This document shows, piece by piece, positions 1-9,036 of a stretch of 64,000 nt of DNA. The notes under the pieces were generated by a model. That model had not been told where the DNA came from, did not search any database, and was given only the letters and a program-made list of their open reading frames with translations. Numbering within the stretch: position 1 is the first letter of the stretch; the number at the start of each line of letters is the position of its first letter. Made by a program: the position numbers and the translations under genes. The stretch lies in the NCBI RefSeq assembly GCF_007004135.1, contig NZ_VJMG01000011.1, forward strand, positions 1-64,000, given 5' to 3'. The stretch is from Affinirhizobium straminoryzae. GTDB lineage: Bacteria > Pseudomonadota > Alphaproteobacteria > Rhizobiales > Rhizobiaceae.

Positions 1-65
1 ACGACGGCATAGGTGGTGGCAAGCGGCACGACGAGCGTGACGCGGGCCACCACCTATGCCGTCGT
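1..65. repeat. Perfect 20-bp inverted repeat at the window edge (1-20 and 46-65), probable assembly fold-back
   Basis: Bases 1-20 are the exact reverse complement of bases 46-65, with a 25-base loop between. Read in the permease frame, this places a TAG stop at 10-12 and cuts off the expected N-terminal third of the protein. A perfect hairpin at the very first base, inside a conserved coding region, is better explained by a fold-back or chimeric read at a contig end than by biology. That is inference; the repeat itself is seen directly. Confidence 0.8.
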
Positions 66-582
66 CGGCCTCATCGGCCGCCTGATCTTCAACCGCGATT
101 TCGGCGTCGCCAACTGGTTCCTCGATCTGTTCGGGATCGGCGCGCTGGACTGGCTGGGCTCGCAGGCCGGCGCCTTCGCAGCGATCGTCATCATGGATGT
201 CTGGCAGTGGACGCCGTTCTGCGCGCTGATCTTCCTCGCCGGCCTCTCCATGGTGCCGGGCGAGATCGAGGAGGCGGCCCGGCTGGAAACCTCGTCCAAA
301 TGGGCGCTGCTGAAGCATGTGCAGCTTCCCTATCTGATGCCGGGGTTGACCGCGCTTTTGATCCTGCGCTCCGCCGACGTGCTGAAGTTGTTCGACATGG
401 TGTTCGTCATGACCCGCGGCGGCCCGGGTTCGGCGACCGATCTCGTCTCGGTCTATATCCAGCGCGTCGGCTTCCGCGTCTTCGATCTCGGCACGGCCTC
501 GGCGCAGGCGATCCTGCTGCTCATCCTCACCATCCTGATCAGCCGTCTTTATATCCGCGTTCTCTACAAGGAAGTGAACTGA
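13..582 (+). CDS. Sugar/polyol ABC transporter permease (CUT1, MalF/SmoF-like), 5' truncated
   Basis: This is the C-terminal two thirds of an inner-membrane permease of the CUT1 (binding-protein-dependent sugar) class. Hydrophobic segments alternate with the EAA loop ([12 protein letters not shown] about residue 85, then LPYLMPGL), which docks on the ATPase. The family is usually about 290-300 residues; only about 189 are present, because an in-frame TAG at 10-12 lies in the inverted repeat at the window edge. The first eleven codons are therefore doubtful. It overlaps the next permease by one base (TGATG). The matching binding protein is expected upstream, outside the window. Its neighbours suggest transport of ribitol, xylitol or a related polyol, which is inference. 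Confidence 0.85.
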   Translation: MVASGTTSVTRATTYAVVGLIGRLIFNRDFGVANWFLDLFGIGALDWLGSQAGAFAAIVIMDVWQWTPFCALIFLAGLSMVPGEIEEAARLETSSKWALLKHVQLPYLMPGLTALLILRSADVLKLFDMVFVMTRGGPGSATDLVSVYIQRVGFRVFDLGTASAQAILLLILTILISRLYIRVLYKEVN

Positions 583-1400
583 TGCGCGTCTCGTCGGACA
601 AGATCCTGCACGCCCTCGGCCTCACCGCCGTCATTCTTTTCACGCTGTTCCCGTTCTACTGGATGGTGTCGGCGAGCTTCAAGACGCAGGCCGATATTCT
701 TGCCTCGCCGCCGGTCTGGCTGTTTACTCCGACGCTCGATCACTACCGCGAGATTTTTGCGGATTCGAAGGTGCTGGGCGCGGTCGGCAATTCGTTGATC
801 ATCGCCACCGCCACGACGGCGCTCGCCGTGCTGCTCGGCGCCCCCGCCGCCTTCGCACTGGCCCGCTATGACTTTCGCGGCAAGTCGGATCTCTGGTTCT
901 GGTTCATCTCCAACCGGATGACGAGCCCGATCGTGCTGGCGCTTCCGGTCTATATCCTGGCGCTACAACTGAAGATGCTCGATACGCATCTGGTGCTGAT
1001 CCTCATCTATCTCACCTTCAATCTGCCGATCGTGGTGTGGATCTGCACCGACCAGTTCAAGTCCATTCCGCCGGATCTGGAGCAGGCAGCGCGTCTGGAT
1101 GGCGCCGACCAGTTCACCATCTTCCGCAAGATCTATCTGCCGCTCGGGGCGCCGGGCATCGCGGTCTCGGCGATCTTCTCCTTCATATTCTCGTGGAACG
1201 AGCTGCTCTATGCCCTTGTTCTGACACGCCGTGACGTTCAGACGGCGCCGGTCGTCGCCACCAGTTTCATGTCCGGCTACGAACTGCCCTGGGGCAAGAT
1301 CATGGCCACCGGCACCGTTATCGTCCTGCCCGTCACCATCTTCGCGCTGATCGTCTCACGACACATGGTGCGCGGCCTGACCATGGGAGCGACCAAATGA
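582..1400 (+). CDS. Sugar/polyol ABC transporter permease (CUT1, MalG/SmoG-like)
   Basis: Second inner-membrane permease of the CUT1 importer, 272 aa, with the normal length and about six hydrophobic segments. The N terminus has the family pattern LFPFYWMVSASFK, and an EAA loop follows later (LEQAARLDGADQFTIF, then IYLPLGAPG). The ATG at 582 overlaps the stop of the preceding permease, and the stop overlaps the next ATG (ATGA at 1397), so the genes are probably translationally coupled. It should pair with the truncated permease before it and with the ATPase at 3380. The substrate is inferred from the ribitol and xylitol enzymes downstream, not read from this protein. Confidence 0.92.
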   Translation: MRVSSDKILHALGLTAVILFTLFPFYWMVSASFKTQADILASPPVWLFTPTLDHYREIFADSKVLGAVGNSLIIATATTALAVLLGAPAAFALARYDFRGKSDLWFWFISNRMTSPIVLALPVYILALQLKMLDTHLVLILIYLTFNLPIVVWICTDQFKSIPPDLEQAARLDGADQFTIFRKIYLPLGAPGIAVSAIFSFIFSWNELLYALVLTRRDVQTAPVVATSFMSGYELPWGKIMATGTVIVLPVTIFALIVSRHMVRGLTMGATK

Positions 1401-2302
1401 CCGCCTCTTCTCCGCTCGGCATCAATCTTTCCTTCTGCGTCAAGCGCTGGGTGACGCCTCAGCTTTGGGCACCGGTGGTGCGCGATCGCCTGGGCCTTGA
1501 CCTTGTGCAATTCTCCTTCGATCTGGTCGATCCCATGTGGCCCGCCGCGATCCTGTCACGTCATGCGAAAGACGTGCGGCAGGCGGCCGATGATCATGGT
1601 ATCGCCATCCACAGCGCCTTCATCGGACTGGCCCACTACACGTTCAACCAGTTGCTGCATCCCGACCCGGATGTGCGCAGTTATGCCGAACACTGGCTGG
1701 AACGCGCCTATGGCTTTGCCGCCGAAGCCGGCATTCCGGGCGTCGGCGGGCCGCTTGGCGCCATCGCGTCCCGGACGGATGGGACCGAGGCGGATACGCT
1801 TGATGACCGCGACTATGCGGATCTTATCGAGCGCATGCTGCGGCTTGGCGAAAAGGCCCGCGCGGCGGGACTTGATGCGCTGTATGTGGAGCCGACGCCG
1901 ATGCGCCGCGAATGGCCCTGGACCATCGGTCAGGCGAGGCGGATGATGCAGGATGTCTCCGGCAGCGCAACACGCTGGCAGCTGTGCGTGGACTGGGGGC
2001 ATGGCACCATCCTGCCGCTCTACGGCCCGGCGGCGGATACGATGGAGCCGTGGTTCTCGAGCCTCAGCGATGTGATCGGTGCGATCCACATCCAGCAGAC
2101 CGATTTCCAGTTTGACCGCCACTGGGATTTCACCGAGCCTGGTCGTGTGGACCCGGCCGAGGCGAAGGCGCAGCTTGCTCGCACGGGGCTTGCACAATCT
2201 CCGGTGTTCCTTGAAGTGTTCTATCCTTTCGAACGGGATAGCGCATCCATTCTGGATGCCCTGACGGCATCGGCCTTGTCGCTCCGGCAGGCCTTTGCCT
2301 GA
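1397..2302 (+). CDS. TIM-barrel sugar (phosphate) isomerase/epimerase, AP-endonuclease-2 family
   Basis: A 301-aa protein of the xylose-isomerase-like TIM-barrel family, which binds a divalent metal and isomerises or epimerises small sugars. Barrel-end metal-ligand patterns are visible: YVEPTP near residue 156, CVDWGHG near 196, IHIQQTD near 224 and FLEVFYPFE near 275. The family includes EryC, the tetrulose-phosphate isomerase of Brucella/rhizobial erythritol catabolism, and the SorC regulator that follows resembles the EryD group, so a tetrulose or pentulose (phosphate) isomerase is plausible. The simple ribitol route (dehydrogenase plus kinase) does not need it. Coupled by ATGA to the upstream permease. 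Exact reaction unknown. Confidence 0.75.
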   Translation: MTASSPLGINLSFCVKRWVTPQLWAPVVRDRLGLDLVQFSFDLVDPMWPAAILSRHAKDVRQAADDHGIAIHSAFIGLAHYTFNQLLHPDPDVRSYAEHWLERAYGFAAEAGIPGVGGPLGAIASRTDGTEADTLDDRDYADLIERMLRLGEKARAAGLDALYVEPTPMRREWPWTIGQARRMMQDVSGSATRWQLCVDWGHGTILPLYGPAADTMEPWFSSLSDVIGAIHIQQTDFQFDRHWDFTEPGRVDPAEAKAQLARTGLAQSPVFLEVFYPFERDSASILDALTASALSLRQAFA

Positions 2303-2322
2303 GCCAAGGAGACGAGCACGCA

Positions 2323-3327
2323 ATGGCCACCAAGGGAACCGACACCGCAACGACCGGCATCGAGGATCTCGACGCGCAGCAGATCCGCGCGCGCGTTGCC
2401 TGGCTCTATTTCATCGGTGGCCTGACCCAGCAGGAAATCGCCGATCAGCTGGGCCTGACGCGCCTGCGGGTCAACAAGACCCTCGGCCAGTTGCGCACCG
2501 ATGGTTCCGTGGTGGTGGATATCCGTCTGCCGATGGCCAATTGCATCGATCTCGAAAACCGCATGAAGGAGCGGTTCGGCCTGGATGACGTGTCGGTCAT
2601 CCCGACGCTGCCCGATGATTCGGAAAACCAGCGGGCGGTCGGCGATGCGGCCGGCGGCATGCTGGACAGGCTGCTGGAAGATGGCATGGGCCTTGGCGTC
2701 GGCTGGGGCAAGACGCTGACGGCGGGGCTCAAGCGTCTCACGCCCCGCCCTCTTCCCGGCAGCTGGGTGACGTCCGTGATGGGCGGGCTGACGCGCGGCT
2801 CGGGATCGAGCACCTTCGAGGTTGCCACCGGTTATGCGCGGGCCATTTCGGCCGAATGCTATTATCTCACGGCGCCGCTCTATTTTCCCTCGGTGGAAAG
2901 CCGCGAGGCCCTGCTCTCCCACCACGGAATCCGCGAAACCATGCGGCGCGCACGGTCCGTCGATGTCGCGCTCGTGTCCTGCGGTGATATGACCGCCCGC
3001 TCGCTGCTCGTGCAGACGCCGACGGTGTCTGAAAATCTCGCGACCCTGCAGGCGGCCGGCGCCGTGGGCGACCTCCTCGGCGTCTTCCTCGACGAGGCCG
3101 GACGGCCGGTGGACCATCCGCTCAACGAGCGCGTGTTGTCGGTCACGCCGGAGCAGCTGAAATCCGTTCGCCATTCCATCCTCGCCTCGGGCGGCTGGTA
3201 CAAGGTGAACATCATCCGCGCCATTCTGCGCGGCGGTTATGTCACGCGGCTCGTCACCGACGAGATGTGTGCCGCCGCCATCCTTGACGACACGGGCCAG
3301 ACCCCAACCAACAGCCAACAGACATGA
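2323..3327 (+). CDS. SorC/DeoR-family sugar-binding transcriptional regulator
   Basis: A 334-aa regulator with an N-terminal helix-turn-helix (residues about 25-60: [20 protein letters not shown], then LRVNKTL) and a long SorC-type effector domain. The GVGWGKT stretch at about 126 and the VTDE segment near the C terminus are typical of the phosphosugar-binding fold. SorC, EryD and DalR-type proteins control polyol operons and answer to phosphorylated intermediates. It lies inside the operon, so it probably regulates its own transcript; the operator must be upstream of the window. The upstream gene is 20 bases away. Effector unknown, likely a pentulose or tetrulose phosphate. Confidence 0.88.
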   Translation: MATKGTDTATTGIEDLDAQQIRARVAWLYFIGGLTQQEIADQLGLTRLRVNKTLGQLRTDGSVVVDIRLPMANCIDLENRMKERFGLDDVSVIPTLPDDSENQRAVGDAAGGMLDRLLEDGMGLGVGWGKTLTAGLKRLTPRPLPGSWVTSVMGGLTRGSGSSTFEVATGYARAISAECYYLTAPLYFPSVESREALLSHHGIRETMRRARSVDVALVSCGDMTARSLLVQTPTVSENLATLQAAGAVGDLLGVFLDEAGRPVDHPLNERVLSVTPEQLKSVRHSILASGGWYKVNIIRAILRGGYVTRLVTDEMCAAAILDDTGQTPTNSQQT

Positions 3328-3379
3328 CGTGACGCCGGCGGCCTGGCCGCGGCATCGCCGGATCGGGAGTAACGAGAGC

Positions 3380-4462
3380 ATGACCTTCCTGCAGCTGGAC
3401 AACATCAAGAAGACGTTCGGGGAACTCAGCGTCATCAAGGGTGTCGATATTTCCGCCTCGCGCGGCGAGTTCGTGGTGTTCGTCGGTCCGTCCGGCTGTG
3501 GCAAGTCCACGCTGCTGCGAATGATTGCCGGACTGGAGGATGTCTCTTCGGGCATGCTCTCGATCGACGGCAAGGACGTAACCTATGAAGAGCCCGCCAA
3601 GCGCGAGGTCTCCATGGTTTTCCAGTCCTATGCGCTCTATCCGCATATGAGCGTGTTCGAGAACATGGCCTTTGGCCTGCGCATGGCAAAGCTGCCGGAA
3701 GACGAGATCAAGCGCCGGGTCGCGGAAGCTGCCCGCATTCTGCAGATCGAAGCGCTTCTGGAGCGCAAGCCGCGGGCGCTGTCCGGTGGCCAGCGTCAAC
3801 GCGTCGCCATCGGTCGCTCCATCGTGCGCAACCCGAAGATCTTCCTGTTCGACGAGCCGCTGTCGAACCTCGACGCTGAGCTGCGCAGCCAGATGCGTGT
3901 CGAGATCGCCAAGCTGCACCGCAATCTCGGCGCAACCATGGTCTATGTTACCCATGATCAGGTCGAGGCGATGACGCTGGCAGACCGGATCGTCGTGCTG
4001 CGCGCCGGGCTTGTCGAACAGATCGGCACGCCGACGGAGCTTTACGATCGCCCCGCCAACACCTTTGTCGCAGGCTTCATCGGCTCGCCCAAGATGAACT
4101 TCCTCACCGCCTCCGTCACCGCCACGGACGGCAGCAGCCTGACCTTGCGACACTCCGCTTTCACCGATGGAGCGATGACGCTCGCCCATGCCGCCGCGAC
4201 CAAGGTCAAGGCGGGCGATGCCGTGACCGTTGGGTTGCGGCCGGAGCATCTGGATGTGGCAAGCGCTCGTCCGCTTCTGCGGCTGACACTGGATTTCGCC
4301 GAAAACCTCGGCGGGTCGACCCAGCTTTATGCCCGCACCGACACCGATACCGTAACCATTCTGGCGAATGGACGGCCGGAGATTCGCCCGGGCGACGCCA
4401 TGGTCGCCGGCATCGACCCGCGCCATATCTATCTCTTCACCCCCGCAGGCGCAGCCCTCTGA
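3380..4462 (+). CDS. Sugar ABC transporter ATP-binding protein (CUT1, SmoK/MsmK/UgpC-like)
   Basis: A 360-aa ATPase that powers the CUT1 importer. Visible are Walker [10 protein letters not shown] (about 36-44), the signature [16 protein letters not shown] (about 135), Walker [12 protein letters not shown] (about 155-165), the H-loop in [11 protein letters not shown], and a C-terminal TOBE/regulatory domain with [11 protein letters not shown]. The ATG at 3380 was chosen because GGGAG stands about 11 bases upstream and the protein then starts at the usual family position ([14 protein letters not shown]). The operon order permease, permease, isomerase, regulator, ATPase, dehydrogenases is common for rhizobial polyol loci. 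Confidence 0.95.
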   Translation: MTFLQLDNIKKTFGELSVIKGVDISASRGEFVVFVGPSGCGKSTLLRMIAGLEDVSSGMLSIDGKDVTYEEPAKREVSMVFQSYALYPHMSVFENMAFGLRMAKLPEDEIKRRVAEAARILQIEALLERKPRALSGGQRQRVAIGRSIVRNPKIFLFDEPLSNLDAELRSQMRVEIAKLHRNLGATMVYVTHDQVEAMTLADRIVVLRAGLVEQIGTPTELYDRPANTFVAGFIGSPKMNFLTASVTATDGSSLTLRHSAFTDGAMTLAHAAATKVKAGDAVTVGLRPEHLDVASARPLLRLTLDFAENLGGSTQLYARTDTDTVTILANGRPEIRPGDAMVAGIDPRHIYLFTPAGAAL

Positions 4463-4478
4463 CCACAGGAAGACGAAC

Positions 4479-5516
4479 ATGAAAGCCCTCGTTCTGGAAC
4501 GCAAAGGCGAACTCGCCATCCGCGACATCGAACTTCCCCGCGAGGTCGGGCCGGAAGATGTGAAGATCGCCATCCATACCGTCGGCGTCTGTGGCAGCGA
4601 CGTTCATTATTACACCCATGGAGCGATCGGCTCCTTCATCTTGCGCGAACCCATGGTGCTGGGTCACGAGGCGGCGGGTGTCGTGCTGGAGGTGGGCGCG
4701 GCCGTCAAGAACCTGAAGGTCGGTGACCGGGTGTGCATGGAGCCTGGCATTCCCAACATGGCCTCGCGTGCCTCGAAACTCGGCATCTACAATGTGGATC
4801 CGGATGTGCGTTTCTGGGCAACGCCGCCGATCCACGGCGTGCTGACGCCGGAAGTGGTGCACCCGGCCGCCTTCACCTACAAGCTGCCGGACACTGTATC
4901 CTTTGCGGAGGGCGCGATGGTCGAGCCCTTTGCCGTCGGCATGCAGGCCGCCACGCGCGCCCGCATCACGCCCGGCGACGTGGCCGTCGTCATCGGCTGT
5001 GGCCCGATCGGCATCATGACGGCGCTGGCGGCACTGGCCGGCGGCTGCTCCCGCGTGTTCATCTCCGATCTCAGCGCCCCGAAGCTTGCGATTGCCGGCC
5101 AGTATGGCGGGATCACGCCGGTCAACATCACCGAAGCCTCGCTGCTGGAAACGGTCATGGCCGCCACGGATGGCTGGGGTGCGGATGTGATCTTCGAGGC
5201 GAGCGGCAGTCCGCGCGCCTATCAGGGTATCTTCGATCTCATGCGCCCGGGCGGCACGCTGGTGCTGGTCGGCCTTCCGGTCGAGCCCGTTGCTTTCGAT
5301 GTGCCGGCCTCGATCTTCAAGGAGGCGCGCATCGAAACCGTGTTCCGCTATGCCAACAATTTTGATCGTGCCGTCAACCTGATCGCCGCCGGCAAGGTGG
5401 ATCTGAAGCCGTTGATCGCCGAAACCTTCGCCTTCGAGGACAGCATTGCCGCTTTCGAACGAGCGGCAAAGGGCCTTCCGGACGATGTGAAGCTGCAGAT
5501 CCGGATGCCCGGCTGA
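4479..5516 (+). CDS. Zinc-dependent polyol dehydrogenase, xylitol (D-xylulose-forming) type
   Basis: A 345-aa medium-chain dehydrogenase of the sorbitol/xylitol group that should oxidise a polyol at C2 with NAD+. Catalytic-zinc ligands are visible at C38 (VCGSDVHYY) and H63-E64 (LGHEAAG), with a Rossmann motif near 173 (GCGPIGIM). The stretch [19 protein letters not shown] and VVHPAAF match the bacterial D-xylulose reductase subfamily, which replaces the structural-zinc cysteine loop with this segment. The ATG at 4479 is preceded by CAGGAAGAC. Together with the ribitol enzymes it suggests that the operon handles more than one pentitol. L-threitol or another polyol is possible; specificity cannot be read from sequence. 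Confidence 0.85.
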   Translation: MKALVLERKGELAIRDIELPREVGPEDVKIAIHTVGVCGSDVHYYTHGAIGSFILREPMVLGHEAAGVVLEVGAAVKNLKVGDRVCMEPGIPNMASRASKLGIYNVDPDVRFWATPPIHGVLTPEVVHPAAFTYKLPDTVSFAEGAMVEPFAVGMQAATRARITPGDVAVVIGCGPIGIMTALAALAGGCSRVFISDLSAPKLAIAGQYGGITPVNITEASLLETVMAATDGWGADVIFEASGSPRAYQGIFDLMRPGGTLVLVGLPVEPVAFDVPASIFKEARIETVFRYANNFDRAVNLIAAGKVDLKPLIAETFAFEDSIAAFERAAKGLPDDVKLQIRMPG

Positions 5517-5561
5517 AACCGCCCTTCGTCTCATATTCGATTATGCAAGGAAGCGAGAACC

Positions 5562-6290
5562 ATGACGAACACGCTGGAAGGAAAGGTGGCGGCCATTACA
5601 GGCGCCGCTTCCGGGATCGGGCTTGCCTGCGCCCGAAAGCTGATAGCCGAAGGTGCGACGGTGGTGCTGATTGACCGCGCGGAAGACCGGCTGGCTGCGC
5701 TCTGCCGGGAACTCGGTGAGCGGAGCCGAAGCCTCGTCGTTGATCTGCTGGATGGTCCGCAGGTCTCCGGCCTTCTGCCGCGCATCCTCGATGTGGCGGG
5801 CCGGCTCGACATCTTCCACGCCAATGCCGGCGCCTATGTCGGCGGTCCCGTGGCCGAAGGCGATCCCGATGCCTGGGACCGCATGCTGAACCTCAACATC
5901 AATGCCGCTTTCCGTAGCGTGCATGCCGTCCTGCCGCACATGATTGCGGAAAAGACCGGCGACATCCTGTTCACAAGCTCCGTAGCGGGCGTCGTTCCCG
6001 TGGTCTGGGAGCCGATCTACACGGCCTCGAAGTTTGCCGTGCAGGCCTTTGTCCACACCACCCGGCGGCAGGTGTCCCAGTACGGCGTGCGGGTGGGCGC
6101 AGTGCTGCCGGGCCCGGTGGTGACGGCACTGCTGGATGACTGGCCGAAGGAGAAAATGGACGAGGCGCTCGCCAATGGCAGCCTGATGCAGCCGCAGGAG
6201 GTGGCGGAAGCCGTGTTCTTCATGCTGTCGCGCCCGCGCAATGTCGTCATCCGTGACCTTGTCATTTTACCGAACAGCGTGGATCTGTAA
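5562..6290 (+). CDS. rbtD: Ribitol 2-dehydrogenase (short-chain dehydrogenase)
   Basis: A 242-aa SDR that should oxidise ribitol to D-ribulose with NAD+. The cofactor motif TGAASGIG is at 13-20, the NAG motif at 88-90, and the catalytic S140, Y153 and K157 lie in YTASKFA. Long stretches agree with the Klebsiella ribitol dehydrogenase as I recall it, including [52 protein letters not shown] and the C terminus VILPNSVDL. This makes the call much firmer than a generic SDR assignment. Rhizobial ribitol loci call the equivalent gene rbtA. Its product is the substrate of the kinase encoded next. Confidence 0.93.
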   Translation: MTNTLEGKVAAITGAASGIGLACARKLIAEGATVVLIDRAEDRLAALCRELGERSRSLVVDLLDGPQVSGLLPRILDVAGRLDIFHANAGAYVGGPVAEGDPDAWDRMLNLNINAAFRSVHAVLPHMIAEKTGDILFTSSVAGVVPVVWEPIYTASKFAVQAFVHTTRRQVSQYGVRVGAVLPGPVVTALLDDWPKEKMDEALANGSLMQPQEVAEAVFFMLSRPRNVVIRDLVILPNSVDL

Positions 6291-6330
6291 GCGTATACAA
6301 GCAGGATCTGACGCAGCGGGAGGAAACGGC

Positions 6331-7941
6331 ATGAGCGGTCGCAGGCATTTCATCGGCGTGGATGTGGGAACGGGCAGTGCCCGCGCCGGTGTTTTCAACG
6401 AGGCAGGCGAGTGCCTCGGAACCGGCAAGCGCGACATCGACATCTACCGCGATGGAGCGCACCGGGTGGAGCAGTCCAGCGCCAATATCTGGCAGGCGGT
6501 GTGCACGGCGGTTCGCACCGCTGTCTCCGCGGCCGGCATTACGCCGGAAAGCGTCACGGGGCTTGGCTTCGATGCCACCTGCTCGCTGGTCGTCCTCGGC
6601 GAAGGTGGTCAGTCGCTGCCCGTCGGCCCTGCCGGCATTGCCGAGCGCGACATCATCGTCTGGATGGATCACCGCGCGGTCGAACAGGCGGAACGCATCA
6701 ACGCCCAGGGACATGAGGTGCTGCGCTATGTCGGCGGACGCATCTCTCCGGAAATGCAGACCCCGAAACTGCTCTGGCTGAAGGAGAACCTGCCGGAGAT
6801 ATTTGCGAAGGCCTGGCAGTTCTTCGATCTCGCGGATTTCCTTACCTGGCGCTCGACGGGAAGCCTTGCGCGCTCCACCTGCACGGTGGCCTGCAAGTGG
6901 ACCTATCTCGCCCATGAGCAGCGCTGGGATCCCGGCTATTTCCATGAAATCGGGCTCGGCGCACTGGCGGACGAAGAGTTCCGTCGTATCGGTCAGCAGA
7001 TCGTCGAGCCCGGCACGGCGCTCGGCGCTGGATTGACCGATGCTGCCGCACGCGACCTCGGCCTCGTGGCCGGAACGCCGGTCTCCGCCGGCATGATCGA
7101 TGCCCATGCGGGCGGCATCGGCACGGTCGGCATCGGCGGCACGCCGGAACGCAACATGGGCTATGTGTTCGGCACTTCGTCCTGCACGCTGACCTCGACC
7201 GAAAGCCCGAAATTCGTCCCCGGCGTCTGGGGTCCCTATTTTTCCGCCATGGTGCCCGGTCTCTGGCTGAACGAAGGCGGCCAGAGCGCGGCAGGAGCCG
7301 CGATCGACCAGCTCATCAGCCTGCATCCGGCCTTTGCCATCGCCAGCGAACGCGCCCGTGCCGATGGAATATCGCTGCCGGTGCTGCTCGCCAATCTTGC
7401 TGTCGCGACACAGCCGAATGCATCCGCTGTCGTCTCGCTGGCCCGCGGTCTGCATGTGGTGCCGGAATTCCTCGGCAATCGCGCCCCCTTTGCCGATCCG
7501 GCCGCGCGCGCGGCGATCGCCGGGCTTGGCATGGAACGTGATCTCGACAATCTCGTCGCGCTCTATGTCGCCGGCCTCTGTGGCATCGGCTATGGCCTGC
7601 GGCAGATCATTGCCGTCCAGGAGGAGGAAGGCGCCGGTGTCGACCAGATCATCATCAGCGGCGGCGCCGGCCAGCACGATCTGACCCGCCAGATCCTGGC
7701 CGATGCCAGCGGCAAGACGGTGATTGCACCGGAAACGCCGGAGCCGGTGCTGCTGGGGGCGGCGCTGCTTGGCGCAACCGCCGCCCGCGCTTTTCCGGAT
7801 CTGAAGGAGGCCATGCAGGCGCTGAGCCGCGCCGGACGCGTCTACGAACCGGCCGGCGGCGAAATCGCCAGCATTCATGCGCGCCGGTACGAAGCCTTCC
7901 GGACCCTGCAAGCCGACCTGCGCACGATGCGGGATTTCTGA
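6331..7941 (+). CDS. rbtK: D-ribulokinase (FGGY carbohydrate kinase)
   Basis: A 536-aa FGGY-family kinase that should phosphorylate D-ribulose to D-ribulose 5-phosphate, feeding the pentose-phosphate pathway. The N-terminal phosphate-binding motif GVDVGTGSARAGVF is at about 9-22, with FDATCSL near 80, WMDHRA near 112, the hinge AGMIDAHAGGIGTVG near 254-268 and the C-terminal IISGGAGQHDLTRQI. These features fit the pentulose-kinase branch (RbtK/FGGY) rather than xylulokinase or glycerol kinase. The ATG at 6331 was chosen because GGGAGGAAACGGC precedes it. It is the last gene of the operon; a strong hairpin follows. Confidence 0.92.
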   Translation: MSGRRHFIGVDVGTGSARAGVFNEAGECLGTGKRDIDIYRDGAHRVEQSSANIWQAVCTAVRTAVSAAGITPESVTGLGFDATCSLVVLGEGGQSLPVGPAGIAERDIIVWMDHRAVEQAERINAQGHEVLRYVGGRISPEMQTPKLLWLKENLPEIFAKAWQFFDLADFLTWRSTGSLARSTCTVACKWTYLAHEQRWDPGYFHEIGLGALADEEFRRIGQQIVEPGTALGAGLTDAAARDLGLVAGTPVSAGMIDAHAGGIGTVGIGGTPERNMGYVFGTSSCTLTSTESPKFVPGVWGPYFSAMVPGLWLNEGGQSAAGAAIDQLISLHPAFAIASERARADGISLPVLLANLAVATQPNASAVVSLARGLHVVPEFLGNRAPFADPAARAAIAGLGMERDLDNLVALYVAGLCGIGYGLRQIIAVQEEEGAGVDQIIISGGAGQHDLTRQILADASGKTVIAPETPEPVLLGAALLGATAARAFPDLKEAMQALSRAGRVYEPAGGEIASIHARRYEAFRTLQADLRTMRDF

Positions 7942-7945
7942 TCAC

Positions 7946-8002
7946 GCCAGGGACTGAAGCGCGGCAACCTGTTCCATACGGGTTGCCGGGGTCCCGCCTG
8001 GC
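7946..8002. terminator. Nested hairpin between convergent rbtK and the LacI gene, likely shared terminator
   Basis: An inner stem CGGCAACC (7962-7969) pairs exactly with GGTTGCCG (7981-7988), and an outer pair GCCAGGGAC (7946-7954) with GTCCCGCCTGGC (7991-8002) extends it imperfectly. The structure lies between two convergent stops, one of which it touches. No clear T-run is present, so termination is inferred from position and stem strength. Confidence 0.6.
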
Positions 8003-9024
8003 TATCGCGAGCTCTCGCGTACGATGAGTTGCGGCTGCAGCGTCACGTCGGCTATCGTCTGTTCGCCGTTGAGGAGATCGAGGATGAGCGCCCCGGTGCG
8101 TTCGCCGATCTGGCGGGCATGGGCGTTGACGGTGGTCAGTGCCGGCACGGAAATGCCGCCGATCTCATAATCCCCGAAGCCGCCGATGGCCATTTGGTCC
8201 GGCACCCGCACACCGCGCCGCTGGCATTCTGTCAGGGCGCCGAAGGCTGAGAGGTCGGACACGCAGATGACCGCCTCCGTATCGGGCAGTTCGGTCAGCA
8301 AGCGGCCCATGGCATTGGCCCCTTCTCGCATGGAAATCGGCGGCGCTCCGGCATCGATCAGCCGCGACGCATCGAGCCCGTGATCCTTCAGAGCCGCGAT
8401 GAAGCCGTGACGGCGATCGGTGCCGCGCGTGTCCCGGCTGGCGTCACCGCCGATGAAGGCAATCCGGCGATAGCCGACGGCGACGAAATGATCGACCATG
8501 CCACGCACGGCCTTGGCATTGGAAAAGCCGACGAAATGGCCGATCGGTTCGGCCGGCACGTCCCAGGTCTCGATGACCGGAATTTTTGCGTTTTCGAGAA
8601 GCTTGCGGGCGCGCCGCGTGTGCTTGCCGCCAGTCACCGCGATCGCCTGCGGCTTGCGGCGCAGCAGATGCTCGATCAGCCGTTCTTCTTCCTCGACATC
8701 GTAATTGGTGTAGCCGAGCAGGATCTGGAAACCGCGGGCGCTGAGCACGGAGGACAGGCCGCCCACCGTATCGGCAAAGTTCGCATTGTTGATGGAGGGA
8801 ATGGTGACGGCGATGAAATCCGTTTTCTTCGAGCGCAGGTTGGAGGCCGTGGAATCGAAGACGTAGCCCAGTTCCTCCGCCGCCTTCAGGATGGCGTCGC
8901 GCGTTTCCTTGTTGATGAGGCTGCCGGACTTGAAGGCACGCGACACCGTCATCGGGGACACGCCCGTCTTGCGCGCAATATCCGCCATGGTCGGCGTTCT
9001 GTCGTTCTCCATGTCCCGCCCCAT
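8002..9024 (-). CDS. LacI-family regulator, GntR/IdnR-like (idonate/gluconate cluster)
   Basis: A 340-aa repressor-type protein. The N-terminal helix-turn-helix and hinge are clear (MADIARKTGVSPMTVSRAF, about residues 13-31), followed by a periplasmic-binding-protein-like effector domain (FIAVTIPSINN, ETWDVP, GFSNAKAV, IAFIGGD, VCVSDLSAFG, IGGFGDYEIGG). The wording around VGFSNAKA and FGALTECQRRG resembles the gluconate/idonate LacI group. It is the last gene of the minus operon (ATPase-permease-binding protein-lactonase-LacI). Its likely operators are the two TGTTATCGATAACA-like palindromes at 13786 and 13908. ATG at 9012 (fifth codon) is an alternative start. Confidence 0.9.
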   Translation of the reverse strand: MGRDMENDRTPTMADIARKTGVSPMTVSRAFKSGSLINKETRDAILKAAEELGYVFDSTASNLRSKKTDFIAVTIPSINNANFADTVGGLSSVLSARGFQILLGYTNYDVEEEERLIEHLLRRKPQAIAVTGGKHTRRARKLLENAKIPVIETWDVPAEPIGHFVGFSNAKAVRGMVDHFVAVGYRRIAFIGGDASRDTRGTDRRHGFIAALKDHGLDASRLIDAGAPPISMREGANAMGRLLTELPDTEAVICVSDLSAFGALTECQRRGVRVPDQMAIGGFGDYEIGGISVPALTTVNAHARQIGERTGALILDLLNGEQTIADVTLQPQLIVRESSR

Positions 9025-9036
9025 TTCTGCTGCCGC

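Noticed and set aside
1-65. Operator or attenuator hairpin at the window start
   Set aside because: It lies inside permease coding sequence and its perfect symmetry at the first base points to an assembly artefact.
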